Source: Puccinellia tenuiflora
Taxonomy: Eukaryota > Streptophyta > Magnoliopsida > Poales > Poaceae
Length of the DNA: 64,000 nucleotides
Assembly (NCBI GenBank): GCA_012064385.1
Contig: QRDG01000414.1
Coordinates: forward strand, 1 to 64,000
Reading direction: 5' to 3'
Shown here: piece by piece, positions 26,642 to 37,019 of the stretch
Numbering within the stretch: position 1 is the stretch's first letter
Layout: every line of letters starts with the position of its first letter
Translations under genes and position numbers: made by a program
The notes under the pieces: model-generated
Seen by the model: only the letters and a program-made list of their open reading frames with translations
Told to the model about the DNA's origin: nothing
Database searches by the model: none

Positions 26642-27237
26642 GCAGTGGTGTGCTGGGTCACCGTAAGTGATGTTGTTGTTCCTCCGCAGGAGTCCCTTAG
26701 CCCTATGGGTGATAAGGTTGTGGCATCTTGCGCGTTGCCACTTGTTCCTGGAGCTCTTTTCGCCAAAAAAGCTTTGCGACTTCCTCGTTAGCTTGGAGGC
26801 TGATGATCCTGGATCTGGTAAGACGATTGGGTGCCTTTTGAAGGAAAGGGAAATGAGGACCAAGTGTAAAAAGGCAGGATCTTCCAAAGAGAAGCCTTTT
26901 AAGAGTAAGAAGAAGATTGGCGGGAAGGTGTCTGTATCTGCTTGATGATTTTATCTTCCTCTAGAGTTTTGTGTCTTGTGTCTTTGTTGATGAGTTCGAG
27001 TCTGGTTTATCGCGAGGTGTGTTGATGCATGTGTCAGTCGTTCTGGGTTGTAGTGTGGTGTGCATGATATGCCGCGGCGGTCCGAGAGTTTCTTACTTTG
27101 GGATTAGTGAGTATGTGCCTTTCTGTAACGGTTTTCGCCCGGTTTTCCGTAAATTAACTGGGCAATTCTCTTCTTCTTAATTAATAGATTGGGGTAAAAC
27201 TTTTGCTTTCTCTATTTTTAAAAAAATCAATGGTCTA

Positions 27238-27850
27238 AAGAAATTAGCAGAGTTATCATTGACAACACACGAGAGTGATTTGCAGGTGCAATTCAGGGTA
27301 CGCAAAGCCTGATTCCATGGTTTCAACGGATCTAATTAAATTTAACTGTGCGTGATTCAGAACTGCGGGTCCAAGGGAAAAGTACGAGAAAACTGAAAAA
27401 TAACCGAACAACAGAACCGGCACAGTGTCAACCGCAAGAAGGCGGCTCTTGGTACCAGTCAAAGATCCAACCACATCGCATCGCCGCGCCACCCAAATGG
27501 CCAAATAAACAAGTCGACGACAGTCAATATCGCAGAACGAACATCGCCGAGCAACGGCAAATCAGTCAGGGCCGGTTCGCGCGTCAGTAACGCTGCCAGT
27601 TACTCTAAAATACTAGGCGTATCAAGTCAACTTGGCGCAGGCTTCTGAGTTTTCAGAAGAAGAATGGCTCTGACTAGATCAGATCCAGTATCTATGAACA
27701 ACAATCGCGTTCACCTACGAACGATCTCGCGCGGTTGAGGATCTTATTCTGGAAGATGCCGCCCGCCAGCGAATCAGATGCAGAAACACGATTCTGCTGA
27801 GTCACACTGCTATTGTAAATTAGCTCTCAGTGATGCTACTGTTAAAATAG
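27238..27850. other. intergenic sequence between LINE and MITE
   Basis: No gene or clear repeat was recognised in this stretch. Confidence 0.4.
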
Positions 27851-27852
27851 TA

Positions 27853-27948
27853 CTCTCTCCAATTTATAGAAAGTGTCGCTCACTTAATACAAAATTTGTA
27901 TTATAACTTAGTACAAAATGAACAACACTTTTTATGGATCGGAAGGGG
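27853..27948. mobile_element. Stowaway MITE
   Basis: The 96-bp element is bounded by TA (27851-27852 and 27949-27950). The left end CTCTCTCCAATTTATAGAAA and the right end (read as complement CCCCTTCCGATCCATAAAAA) are imperfect inverted repeats. Inner arms AAGTGTCG and ACACTT also pair. Confidence 0.75.
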
Positions 27949-28504
27949 TACAAAAGATGTATTTCTATCTTCTCTCGGAATGGACCGGCTTGATACACAC
28001 ACGTTAACTGCTACGGTGATTTCTGGGGACGTGCCCAACTGAAACCAGGATTATTTCTTCTTCAGATGTAAGCTTACTGCAGCATGTTGGCACTTGGCAG
28101 TACCTCTGCAAGCTACACTCTCCAGGCGCTGAGGCGCGTGTCTTTTGTCTTTCGATCTTTGAGGTTGGTAAAAAACTAAACACTACAGTAATAACCCTAG
28201 GTGCCGACGGTCTTTCGCCGTTGGCCTAGCATCTTTTGCCGTCGGCGTAGGTCTACGCCGACGGCTGCCGTCGGCGTAGTACCCGTAGCCATAGGTAAAT
28301 ATACCGTCGGCGTAGCATATGCCGTCGGTTTAGGTTTTCTAATTATTTTTAATTTTTTGAAAAAAAAAAATGAATTTTTTTTTGAATTTTTTTTATCTTT
28401 TTTAATTCTTTCTATTTGTATTTCGAAATTTTCGACTTAGTCACATACTTAATACTTAATTGCACACTTAATTATTATAGGTCAAAGTACTTACCCTAGT
28501 CAAA

Positions 28505-28556
28505 CTTCCCAGTCGGTCACCCATCCTCCAGCCCGAGCACGCTTAACTTTTGAGTT
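28505..28556 (-). repeat. 5S rRNA-derived fragment (possible Cassandra-type LTR)
   Basis: Read on the minus strand the segment contains GTTAAGCGTGCTCGGGCTGG, then GGATGGGTGACCGACTGGGA. This matches the 3' half of plant 5S rRNA, with about 10 bases missing between the two parts. It is not a functional 5S gene. On the minus strand a TGTAACATC start lies about 90 bp upstream (28645), which would fit a Cassandra TRIM LTR, a class known to carry 5S sequence. The other end and a target duplication were not found. Confidence 0.6.
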
Positions 28557-30486
28557 CCTTTCAACCTATCTTCCAAATGTGAAATTAGAACTTACTGATA
28601 TTAGTACCCTATCAATCATATTAACCCCTCGGTTATGATGTTACACTTTTCATTGTTTAAATTTTAAAATTTTGTTTGAGTAAGGTAATAATGATTATCT
28701 AATAGTATATTTCGAATAAATAACAATAAAATGAATTTTGCTTTATTTTTTTCCTTTTTACATTTAATATGGAATAATTCATATCTTTAAATCCGTAAAT
28801 CGAAATTTGACAAATAAAATACCTAAATCGATTAGAAAAATGAGGGAAATTCAAATATTTCATCCATATCGTCTTTTGCATCATAAAAACCTTTGGATAT
28901 AAAAACATACTTAGTTATTTCAAACATTTTAAATACGTTCCTGCCGATTTCGCTGGAATTGGGTCTTGGTTTCGGTTTAGGGTTAGACATAACTAATTCA
29001 AAAAAAATCAAAAAAATAGAAAACCTTCACATGGCACCCTTTTATTTGACCTACCACCTGAAAAAATTTATAAACATGAGTTATGCAGGTTTTTACAAAA
29101 AAACTTTCACAGAAATGAGCTATTAGGTATAAAGATGTATGGTTTTCGACTGAAATAAGCTAGGGTATGACATTTAACATAGCAAAAAATGTCCGAATGA
29201 GGCAATATTTGACACAATGGTGTATCTTGGTTGTATAATAGTATTGACTAAGGTGTTTAGGGTTTTCGTTGAATAAAAAACCCATTTTTTATTTTTTTAG
29301 TGTCAAAACAGGCTTTTTTTTGTGAAGCAGCTACTAAAACGGCTCACCGAAATAGGAACATCAAAATAGATAGAAAATAGTAGAACATCTTATAAGTGCA
29401 TTTAACCCTGGGTTTTGATATAAAAACATAATTAGGTGTTTCAAACATTTCAGATAAGTTCATGCCGATTTCGCTGGAAGTGGGTCTGATTTGAACTACG
29501 AGTGCCGCATAGTTTGATCATGATTTTTTTGAAAAAATCACTTTTAGATCCACAATGTATACTTTCTTTAGAGATCTTTGATGGGTTTTGCTGGATCGAA
29601 GTTACGATTAGGTTTAGGTTTATCGTTAGGGTTTACGGTCTCGGTTTCGGGCTAGGGTTAGACATAACTAATTCAAAAAAATCAAAAAATGGAAAACCTT
29701 CACATGGCATCTTTTTATTTGACCTACCACCTGGAAAAAATTATAAACATGAGTTATGGAGCTTTTTATAAAAAATCTTCATAGAAATGAGCTACGAGGT
29801 ATAAAGATGTATGGTTTTCGACTGAAATAAGCTAGGGTATGACATTTAACATAGCAAAAAATGTCCGAATGAGGCAATATTTGACACAATGGTGTATCTT
29901 GGTTGTAGAATAGTATTGACTAAGGGGTTTAGGGTTTTTGTTGAATAAAAAACCCATTTTTTATTTTTTTAGTGTTAAAACAAGTTTTTTTATGAAGCAG
30001 CTACTAAAACGGCTCACCGAAATAGGAACATCAAAATAGATAGAAAATAGTAGACCATCTTATAAGTGCATTTAACCCTGGGTTTTGATATAAAAACATA
30101 CTTAGGTGTTTCAAACATTTCAGATAAGTTCATGCCGATTTCGTTGGAAGTGGGTCTGATTTGAACTACGAGTGCCGCATAGTTTGGTCATGATTTTTTG
30201 AAAAAATCAATTTTAGATCCACAATATATACTTTCTTTAGAGATTTTTGACGGTTTTTGCTGAATCGAAGTTACGGTTAGGTTTAGGTTTATCGTTAGGG
30301 TTTACGGTCTCGGTTTCGGGATAGGGTTAGACATAACTAATTCAAAAAAAATCAAAAAAATGTGAAACCTTCACATGGCATCCTTTTATTTGACCTACGA
30401 CCTGGAAAAAATTATAAACATGAGTTATGGAGGTTTTTATAAAAAACCTTCAAAGAAATGAGCTACGAGGTATAAAGATGTATGGT

Positions 30487-32035
30487 CACTACTACAGAAA
30501 TGCCTATTAGTGGCGCACCAAATTGGATTTCTGTGGCGCACCCGCCAAATTGCTGGGTGCGCCACAGAATTCTCACCACAAAAATTTATTCTGTGGTGCA
30601 CCTGGGCCATGCGCCACTAAAAACATAGATTTTGTGGCGCACTAGAAGCCATGCGCCACAGAAGTTGTTTTCCAGATTTTAAAAAAAGGCAGCCACCGCG
30701 GTCGGTGGCGGCGGGGACCAGCAGCGTAGGAGGAGGTCCGTCTCCGCCTTCGCCAGCAGCGCCGACGCCACCGACCTCGCCTTCGAGCGCCGCCCACCTC
30801 TGCCTCCTCGCGTTGCAGGGCACCGGCGTCAGCTGGGGCGTCCGGAAGTGCGTCCGCTTCGTCCACCGCGCCGCGCGAAGCGCCACGCCCCTACTGCTGG
30901 CCGCCACCGCCACCCAGACCGCGCCTGCGCAGGCCGACGACGAGAGCTCCAGCAGCGTCAAGCCGACGGACGACAAACCCGAGCCCAAGCCGGAGGTCGA
31001 CGAGGAGGCGGCGGCCGCCGTCAAGACGGGGGAGCAGCAGCAGAGGAAGAAGCGGAGGAGGAGGCCCAGCCGCTTCTCCCTGGGCCGTCCCAAGAAGAGG
31101 TCCCGGCATGAGAGGAAGCCGCCCGCTCCCAAGGCCGAGCCCGTCGTGGCGCCGCGCGCCGTCGTGGCCGACCGGTCGGTGGCGCAGGTGTGCGGCCACC
31201 GCGGCGGCGGAGAGCAAGCAGGACGTGGAGCGCGAGGTGGACATGAGCAGGGCGGAGGAGAAGACGAAGCAGAAGGGAGGAGGTGGAACGCACGGTGCCG
31301 TCGAAGAAGGAGCGCGCAAGAGCATCGGCGACACGGGCCTCCTCGACCACCTCCTCAAGCACACCAAGGACAAGGTCACCCCCGACGGCGCCCAGCGCCT
31401 CCGCCGCCGCCACAATGCAGACGGCGCCATGGAGTACTGGCTCGAGCCGGCCGGGCTCGCGGCCCTGCGGCGGATCTCCGTGCGTAGGAGGGAGACGGAG
31501 GAAGAGGGGAAGAGATGGGCGAGCTCCGTGCCGGCCTGCAAGCAGAGAGAGAAAATAAAAGGAGAGAGGGCAGAGAGAAAAGAACAGGAGAGAGAGCACG
31601 GGAGAGGATCGAGTGTGTGTGGCTGTGTTTGGTCGTAGGAGAGAGATTACGGATCTGGATCTGAGATCTAATATTTTTGTGGCGCAGGTACCGGGTGCGC
31701 CACACAAATTAGTATTTCTGTGGCGCACGGGGACTCGGTGCGCCACAGAAATGCTGATTTCTGTGGCGCACGGGACTGGGTGCGCCACAGAAATATGACT
31801 TTCTGTGGCGCACGGGACTGGGTGCGCCACAAAAATGCAAATTTCTGTGGCGCATCCAGTCCCGTGCGCCACAGAAAGCTATATTTCTGTGGCGCATTTA
31901 GTTTTCGTGCGCCACAGAATTCTAAATTTCTGTGGCGCATTGTTTTGCATGCGCCACAGAAATAATTTCTGTGGCGCACCAATTAAGGGTGCGCCACAGA
32001 ATGCCAACCTACCTATAACCCTTTTCCTAGTAGTG
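30487..32035. mobile_element. CACTA element 2 (Pack-CACTA), nested in element 1
   Basis: The ends are CACTACTACAGAAATG and, on the complement, CACTACTAGGAAAAGG. The target duplication GGT is at 30484-30486 and 32036-32038, and removing the element restores the 672-bp repeat unit exactly. The subterminal zones carry many TTCTGTGGCGCAC/GTGCGCCACAGAA motifs in both orientations (30510-30665 and 31675-32000). No transposase is encoded. The 1.0-kb GC-rich centre is a captured gene fragment. Element 3 at 35732 has the same termini and motifs. Confidence 0.88.
30680..31500 (+). pseudogene. captured DYAD/AM1-like gene fragment
   Basis: The plus strand reads PSRFSLGRPKKRSRHE and VVAPRAVVAD in the frame of 30651, then shifts frame near 31190. 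It continues with SIGDTGLLDHLLKHTKDK and RRRHNADGAMEYWLEPAG in the frame of 31108. I recognise the latter as the conserved region of plant DYAD/SWITCH1/AMEIOTIC1-like proteins, which act in meiosis. The frame shift and the lack of the remaining domains make it a fragment. It lies wholly inside CACTA element 2. The N-terminal part (30651-30900) has no family I can name. Confidence 0.6.
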
Positions 32036-32758
32036 GGTTTTCGATTGAAATAAGCTAGGCTATGACATTTAACATAGCAAAAAATATCAGAATGAGGCAA
32101 TATTTGACACACTGGTGTATCTTGGTTGTAGAATAGTATTGACTAAGGGGTTTAGGGTTTTCGTTAAATAAAAAACCCATTTTTCATTTTTAGTGCCAAA
32201 ACAGGCTTTTTTTGTGAACCAGCTACCAAAACGGCTCACCGAAAGAGGAACATCCAAATAGATAGAAACTAGTAGACCACCTTATAAGTGCATTGTTTAA
32301 GTGCCAAAAATAATTTCCAAAATATTTTCATAAATATGATTTTCCATTTTTTAAGTGTCAAATATGACTTTTTAAGTAAGCTAGTACCAAAAATATGTTA
32401 CAAAAAGTCATATGCATGGTGAAAAATATTATATGGATGTCATATTTGGAATCCTCTCATTTTTCTAATCGATTTAGACATTTTATTTGTTAAATTTGGA
32501 TTTACGGATTTAAAGATATGAATTATTTCATATTAAATGAAAAATAGAAAAAAATCATATCATCTATGCCGACGGCTTTGCCGTCGGCGTAGCCCTGTGA
32601 ACCTATGCCGACGGCAAAGCATCCTACGCCGACGGTAAAGGTGTGCCGACGGCCACCTCGACCGGCTGGCCCGCCAGGAAGCTACGCCGACGGCCCCGAC
32701 AATTTGCCGTCGGCGTAGCAGCTGGCCGTCGGCACATCGGGCCATTCCTGTAGTGAAA

Positions 32759-33109
32759 AATTGATAGTTGATGTAGCTTCCAGTTTTAACATGGATCCAT
32801 GGTGTTTGTTTTTTGTCCCAATTTTTTCGATCTCATGTACTATGTTTAGTTGATCAATGAAGTTGGACCATTTACATACAAAGCTTTCAGGGGGATCTCT
32901 CTTCACCGAATTGGACCTTTCTACAAGAAATAATGAAGGGATCCGCAAGAAACAAGAAAGCGTAGGCCTGCCAGGGTGGGTACCTAGGACAAATGGCACA
33001 AAATTTATTCTTTATTATTTACAAACAATTTAGTTTAACTTAATTTTGTGTTCGAAGATTCTACATGGCAAGCTCAAATTCATAGATGTTACTATAACAA
33101 AGGTTTTTA
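32759..33109. other. unique-looking spacer right of CACTA element 1
   Basis: AT-rich sequence without a recognisable gene or repeat. Confidence 0.35.
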
Positions 33110-33492
33110 GGGTCTCTTTTGTTCAGATGAATTTCATATGATTTTGTAGAATTGTCCTTGTGAATTTTTTGTGTCGAGCTTGTTCGTTTTGTACGGTTGG
33201 AAACCATAACATTTTTCTCTATGGCTTATTTTACATGCAACTGGAAAAGGATTTTTTTCCCCTTAGACCAAACCTCTTAGATTTTTTTTTGTGTCTGACA
33301 TTCATGACATATACGCAATATCTATATGAAGTTCCTGGGGTTTTCCTATGCCAAACATATTCTTTTATTGATTCTCATGTTTTCGTTGTTGTACAATTCG
33401 AAATATCATGATTTTTTATTCCAGCATTTTTCTATTTACATATTTTTCATTTCCTGCTTTAATTTTTCATATCCTACGAACCAAACAGGCCC
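33110..33492. mobile_element. Harbinger/Tourist-type MITE
   Basis: The left end GGGTCTCTTTTGTTC and the right end GAACCAAACAGGCCC are imperfect inverted repeats flanked by TTA (33107-33109 and 33493-33495). The 383-bp interior is AT-rich and non-coding. Confidence 0.7.
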
Positions 33493-33874
33493 TTAGAATC
33501 CTATTTCGGATTTTAAAAATCCGGTCATGTATGTTCTCAATATCCAAGCCATGAACCAGTTTGTCATTTAGTGAGGGGAATCTTACATGCAAAACATACA
33601 TCCAACTAAACATCACATCTAGTCCCCCTTCTATAACTTATCCAAAATTTTAACTGTGGCATTATAATTTTCTTACCATATTTTAAACAATTAGCAAATG
33701 GTCATATTATTTGATGAAAAATTGTATAAGTATGTTTCAAATCAATATCTATGTGTGCGAGCTTTTCTTACAAACTAAATATATTAATGTAGTCCCGTGT
33801 ACTTTGCCAATTTCCTCTTATCTTGGTAGTCAATTTCAGAGTAAAATAAGTACGTGTCAGCATCTTTATTAGTC

Positions 33875-34250
33875 TCGGGAGCCACGTTTTGGCTCCTTGG
33901 TGCATGTGCACCCTTTATTTAAAACACATATAAAATGTATTTTGAAATGTCAAAAAACATTCTAAAAAACCTTCGCATCTATATATTCGCATCCTATATT
34001 TTCACAAAGTTGTTCACGAAAAAACGACCTCTTCTGTGACCTATATAAAAAAAAAGCAATTTTTTGTGCTAAAACAAGCCTTTCACAAGACATATTTTGT
34101 TGTTGTTTACGCAAGCCACACAAATCCCCCGAAAGTTTACGTACACACATAGGATGTGAGAACTATGCTCCGAAATTCTTTTCCAGAATTTTTAGGCATC
34201 ACAGAATCTCTCCTTTTGTTATAGGGAGCATGTGCATATGGGAGCCAAAG
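33875..34250. mobile_element. MITE-like inverted repeat with GCATGTGCACCC arms
   Basis: The left arm TTTTGGCTCCTTGGTGCATG (33887-33906) pairs imperfectly with the right arm CATGTGCATATGGGAGCCAA (34229-34248). Related arms recur at about 52340 and 53055 (CACATGCACC), so this is a dispersed family. No duplication of the target was identified. Confidence 0.5.
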
Positions 34251-34546
34251 TGAATTTATGATATCTTACTACTGTTTCATAAAGAAGAAAAAAACATAAA
34301 TTATACAATGAGTTAGCAACCAACCGCGAAATGATAAAACGTACGACTACGACGGACATGTAGCCTCTGACTTTGTGAAGCCTACATGTCCTGACTTTTT
34401 GTTTTGTTTTTTTGGATGCCTGCACGTCATGACTATCTAAAGAATACATCCTTGGGGGTGGTATGAGCTTCCTCAGAGCTTAGAGACATCCGACCGTTCT
34501 ATAGGATTCATATCGATCTGGGCCGTTCGTTTCTTACCGTGTATGG

Positions 34547-34554
34547 TATATAAG
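34547..34554 (+). promoter_or_regulatory. TATA box of an unidentified transcription unit
   Basis: TATATAAG is followed 28-50 bp later by a leader with the common plant start AAACCCTAGCCGCC and by a CT-rich, GC-rich stretch. It looks like a real or captured plant promoter. Confidence 0.4.
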
Positions 34555-35728
34555 CTGCGCCGACTCGCACGGTAGAAAACCCTAGCCGCCTCCAGGCCAA
34601 TCCCCGCACGCCTCTCCTCGCCAATCCCCGCAAGCGCCTCTCTCCTTCAATCCCCTTCTCCGCCACCGCCACCACCAACGTCCTTTTCCTCCACCACCTG
34701 CCACGGCTCCTCAGCGCCTTCACCGCTGCTCCTTCACGTCCGATCTACGGTTTTGGCAGCTTCAAGCTCGACCACGGAGAAGAAGGAGGCGGTAGGAAGA
34801 GGGCGCATGGAGGAGCTGCTGCAGCAGTTCATGGCGTCACACCTCGCTGCATGGAGGACCTGCTGCAGCAGTTCATGCCCTCCTCTTCCGCACACGACCA
34901 CGGGAGTTCCCATCTCATGTACTCTCTCTCAGCCGCCGGCCACGGCGCGGCGGCGGCGCACGCGAGGAGCTCGCCTTCCACCAGCGCTTCGGGGAGGACG
35001 ACGACCAGCAGCCCATCCGCTTGCCCCATGGCCACCTCCGCCTCTTATCCACTTGCAGCCAGGGGATGGCTTGCATCGGTGTGGAGCATGACGCAGGTGA
35101 GGTTCTTCCCATGTCTTCTCTTTTCCTATTCTGTTATTTCTTCTATTCCCAATTTTATCATTGGTTTGCATATTGTGTCAGCTATACAGCTTGCAGGTAT
35201 CGAGACGAGGATGCAGCCGGACCTCTTCTCGCGCCGCCGTTCGTGGAGGGATGGAGAAGATGGTCGGTGGATCCAGGTTGCTGCCAAGCGACTACTTCTC
35301 CATCTGTCTTTCTTGTGGTTTGGCTCCTTTCTATCTCCCGATTTAATCCTCACAAATCTTTTTTGTTTGTGCAGATTCTTTTTACAGTATGCCTATAAGG
35401 TGTTTGACAGAAATCTAAACAGGTTCCTCTCATATCTTTTTTCATGTTTTTTTTTATCTTTTGTTGAACATACGTGAAGAACCAAAAGTAGTTGTTTGGT
35501 CAACTAATTTTGGAAGTGCCTACCAATTCTATTGACCTGCATTGAATCTTCTGTTTTAATTGTCTAGAATTTTTATGACGGCTACCATTTCTCTCCATTA
35601 TGATATTTGGCATATGTTGATCATTCATATGTAATATAACATTTATCTTATCACAGGAAGAGTGCAAAGGGTCGCTGCTGTAGTGAAGGATGACGACATC
35701 GAACCAAGGTGAACCGTTTGTCCGCTGA
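34555..35728 (+). pseudogene. unidentified gene 5' part, probably broken
   Basis: GC-rich sequence from 34580 to 35095 ends at a good donor (GTGAGG, 35097). Later there are acceptor/donor-like borders around 35198-35278, 35373-35400 and 35656. A possible reading is FHQRFGEDDDQQPIRLPHG, then MACIGVEHDAG, then GPLLAPPFVEGWRR, but this frame has no ATG in a good place. A 44-bp direct repeat (ATGGAGGAGCTGCTGCAGCA, 34807 and 34851) shifts the frame. I do not recognise the protein. The unit is cut by CACTA element 3 and continues as non-coding-looking sequence after 39322. Confidence 0.35.
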
Positions 35729-36099
35729 TTCCACTACTAGGAAACTAGCTATAGGTGGATCATCATTCTGTGGCGCACCGATTTGCCGTGCGCCACAGAA
35801 ATTTATCAGTGGCGCACATCAGGTGGTGCGCCACTAATATCTGTGGCGCATTACTGCGCCGTGCGCCACTGAATATGGCATTTCTGTGGCGCACTTTGTG
35901 CCATGCGCCACAGAAACACGATGGGCCCCACCACCCACGGTTGAACTCGAGGCCCACCACCAATATCTGTGGCGCGTGGATTCTGATGCGCCACAGAAAC
36001 TAGAATATCTGTGGCGCATGTTTGTGGATGCGCCACAGATATATGCCTTTCTGTGGCGCATCCAGATACATGCGCCACAGATATTGAAGAGATGGACTT

Positions 36100-36500
36100 A
36101 TAAGGCCTGCCCCCGCGCGCGCTGCCCTCTCTCTTTCTTCCCCAAATTCTCTCTATTTCGACGACCTCGATCCCCAGCACCACCCCTCGCCGCCGGCAGC
36201 CCACCACCTGCACTCGACGGCCTCCCTAGCCACCTGGCACGCCGCCCAAGCCACCACCGCCCCGTCACACCGCCACCCGGCCGCATCGGCGCCGTCGGCA
36301 CGCGCCCATGCTCGAGGAGCGCCCGACGGCACGCGCCCGTACGTGCTCGAGGACGACCTGCACCGCCACCCGCACTGGCGCCGCCCACCACGCGCCCGTG
36401 CCCCTCCACCATCCCCTCTCCCTCCTCTCCACCATCCCCTCCCCGAGGTACTGCTCCTTTCCTCCCCTCTCCCTCCCCTCCACACCTGCACACAAGGTGT
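36100..36500 (+). other. GC-rich leader-like segment in CACTA element 3
   Basis: Very C-rich sequence just inside the subterminal repeats, with open frames on both strands but only low-complexity Pro/Arg/Ser translations. It ends near a GTACTGC donor-like site (36449) and resembles the first exon or 5' UTR of a transcribed element. I see no protein family. Confidence 0.35.
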
Positions 36501-37019
36501 TTGGTCAAATGCCAAACCCAGTTTTCTTACAGAATTTCTATGATTTGTTATTGATTGCTTGCTGCAAGTAGTTGGTAATGCTTCTAGTTGGTGCTAGTGG
36601 TGTTAGGAAAATTTTGGAAACCAAAATTTTTTAAGTTTTTTGCTAAGTTAAATATGGTCACTGTTTAAACATGCCTACAAAAATTCCTTCTATTAAGGTT
36701 CTCTCCCTCAATGTCATGGTTGTTTGTGCTCCGACCATCGTGTCGTGGAGATGCCGGCCGAAGATGTACATTTTTTATGAAATGATTGCAGGTACCCCGA
36801 GAGGCCCTTGAGATTGCCGGAATGTCGATTAACTTCCGTTCCGGCAAATTCGGGTACTCTCCATATATCCTTTTTTTAGCAAAGGTCATGCCGAAATTTT
36901 TCGTAAATTTTGGCATGAATTTGCTAAAAAAGGGACATATGGGGTATCTTTATTGTGTTCATATTTCACAGTGGTGTTATCTTTATTGTGTTATGCATGC
37001 TTTATTTTTGTTTTGTCTT

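Larger units (their letters stand above)
19060..26944 (+). pseudogene. LINE ORF1 (gag-like, zinc knuckle), broken
   Basis: Coding pieces lie at 19155-19568, 19578-20126, 19912-20379 and on to 20507, then continue after the insertion at 26647-26944. Residue order matches plant L1-type ORF1 proteins: an Ala/Pro-rich N-terminal part, ALKTRPPP, then a CX2CX4HX4C knuckle (19836-19877). A second knuckle (19891-19932) has Tyr in place of its second Cys. A coiled-coil-like stretch follows (LQDSLARVESFLLRAE). The C-terminal LCDFLVSLEADDPGSGK and a Lys-rich tail end at TGA 26944. There are stops at 19566 and 20377 and frame shifts near 19930 and 26770, so it is not functional. Joining 20507 directly to 26647 restores one open frame across the insertion site. 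Confidence 0.75.
18998..27237 (+). mobile_element. ORF1-only LINE, interrupted by a 6-kb insertion
   Basis: The 14-bp target duplication AAATCAATGGTCTA stands at 18998-19011 and 27224-27237. The plus-strand element between them ends in a short poly(A) (27217-27223). Removing the nested insertion (about 20508-26641) leaves only about 2.1 kb. It contains a 5' region, a gag-like ORF1 with a zinc knuckle, about 280 bp of 3' UTR and the tail TAATAGATTGGGG, which resembles grass L1-type LINE ends. No reverse transcriptase or endonuclease ORF is present. A complete LINE should have ORF2 between ORF1 and the tail, so this is an internally deleted, non-autonomous copy whose precise ends show it was mobilised in that form or lost ORF2 later. 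Confidence 0.8.
28900..32290 (+). repeat. about 672-bp tandem repeats in CACTA element 1
   Basis: Three copies are visible. The first is at 28900-29423 (internally deleted), the second at 29424-30095 and the third at 30096-30486, resuming at 32036-32290 after the nested CACTA. Shared landmarks include ATGGTTTTCGACTGAAATAA at about 29139 and 29811, and GGCTCACCGAAATAGGAACA at about 29341 and 30013. Copies 2 and 3 differ by few bases, which implies recent duplication. No ORF is maintained. Confidence 0.8.
28181..32755. mobile_element. CACTA element 1, non-autonomous (GCCGACGG subterminal family)
   Basis: The ends are CACTACAGTAATAAC and, on the complement, CACTACAGGAATGGC. The target duplication is AAA (28178-28180, 32756-32758). 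Both subterminal zones are packed with GCCGACGG/CCGTCGGC motifs in both orientations (28200-28335 and 32570-32740), as expected for transposase binding. It has no transposase gene. Its interior holds a 5S-like piece, roughly 672-bp tandem repeats, a second CACTA (30487-32035), and arms inside the subterminal zones that are themselves inverted repeats (28759-28868 against 32440-32550). Confidence 0.88.

Noticed and set aside
28505..28556. Functional 5S rRNA gene
   Set aside because: Only the 3' part matches and about 10 internal bases are missing.
31668..32112. Minus-strand ORFs with repeated CGAP/CATE peptides
   Set aside because: They are translations of the TGTGGCGCAC subterminal repeats of CACTA element 2, not proteins.
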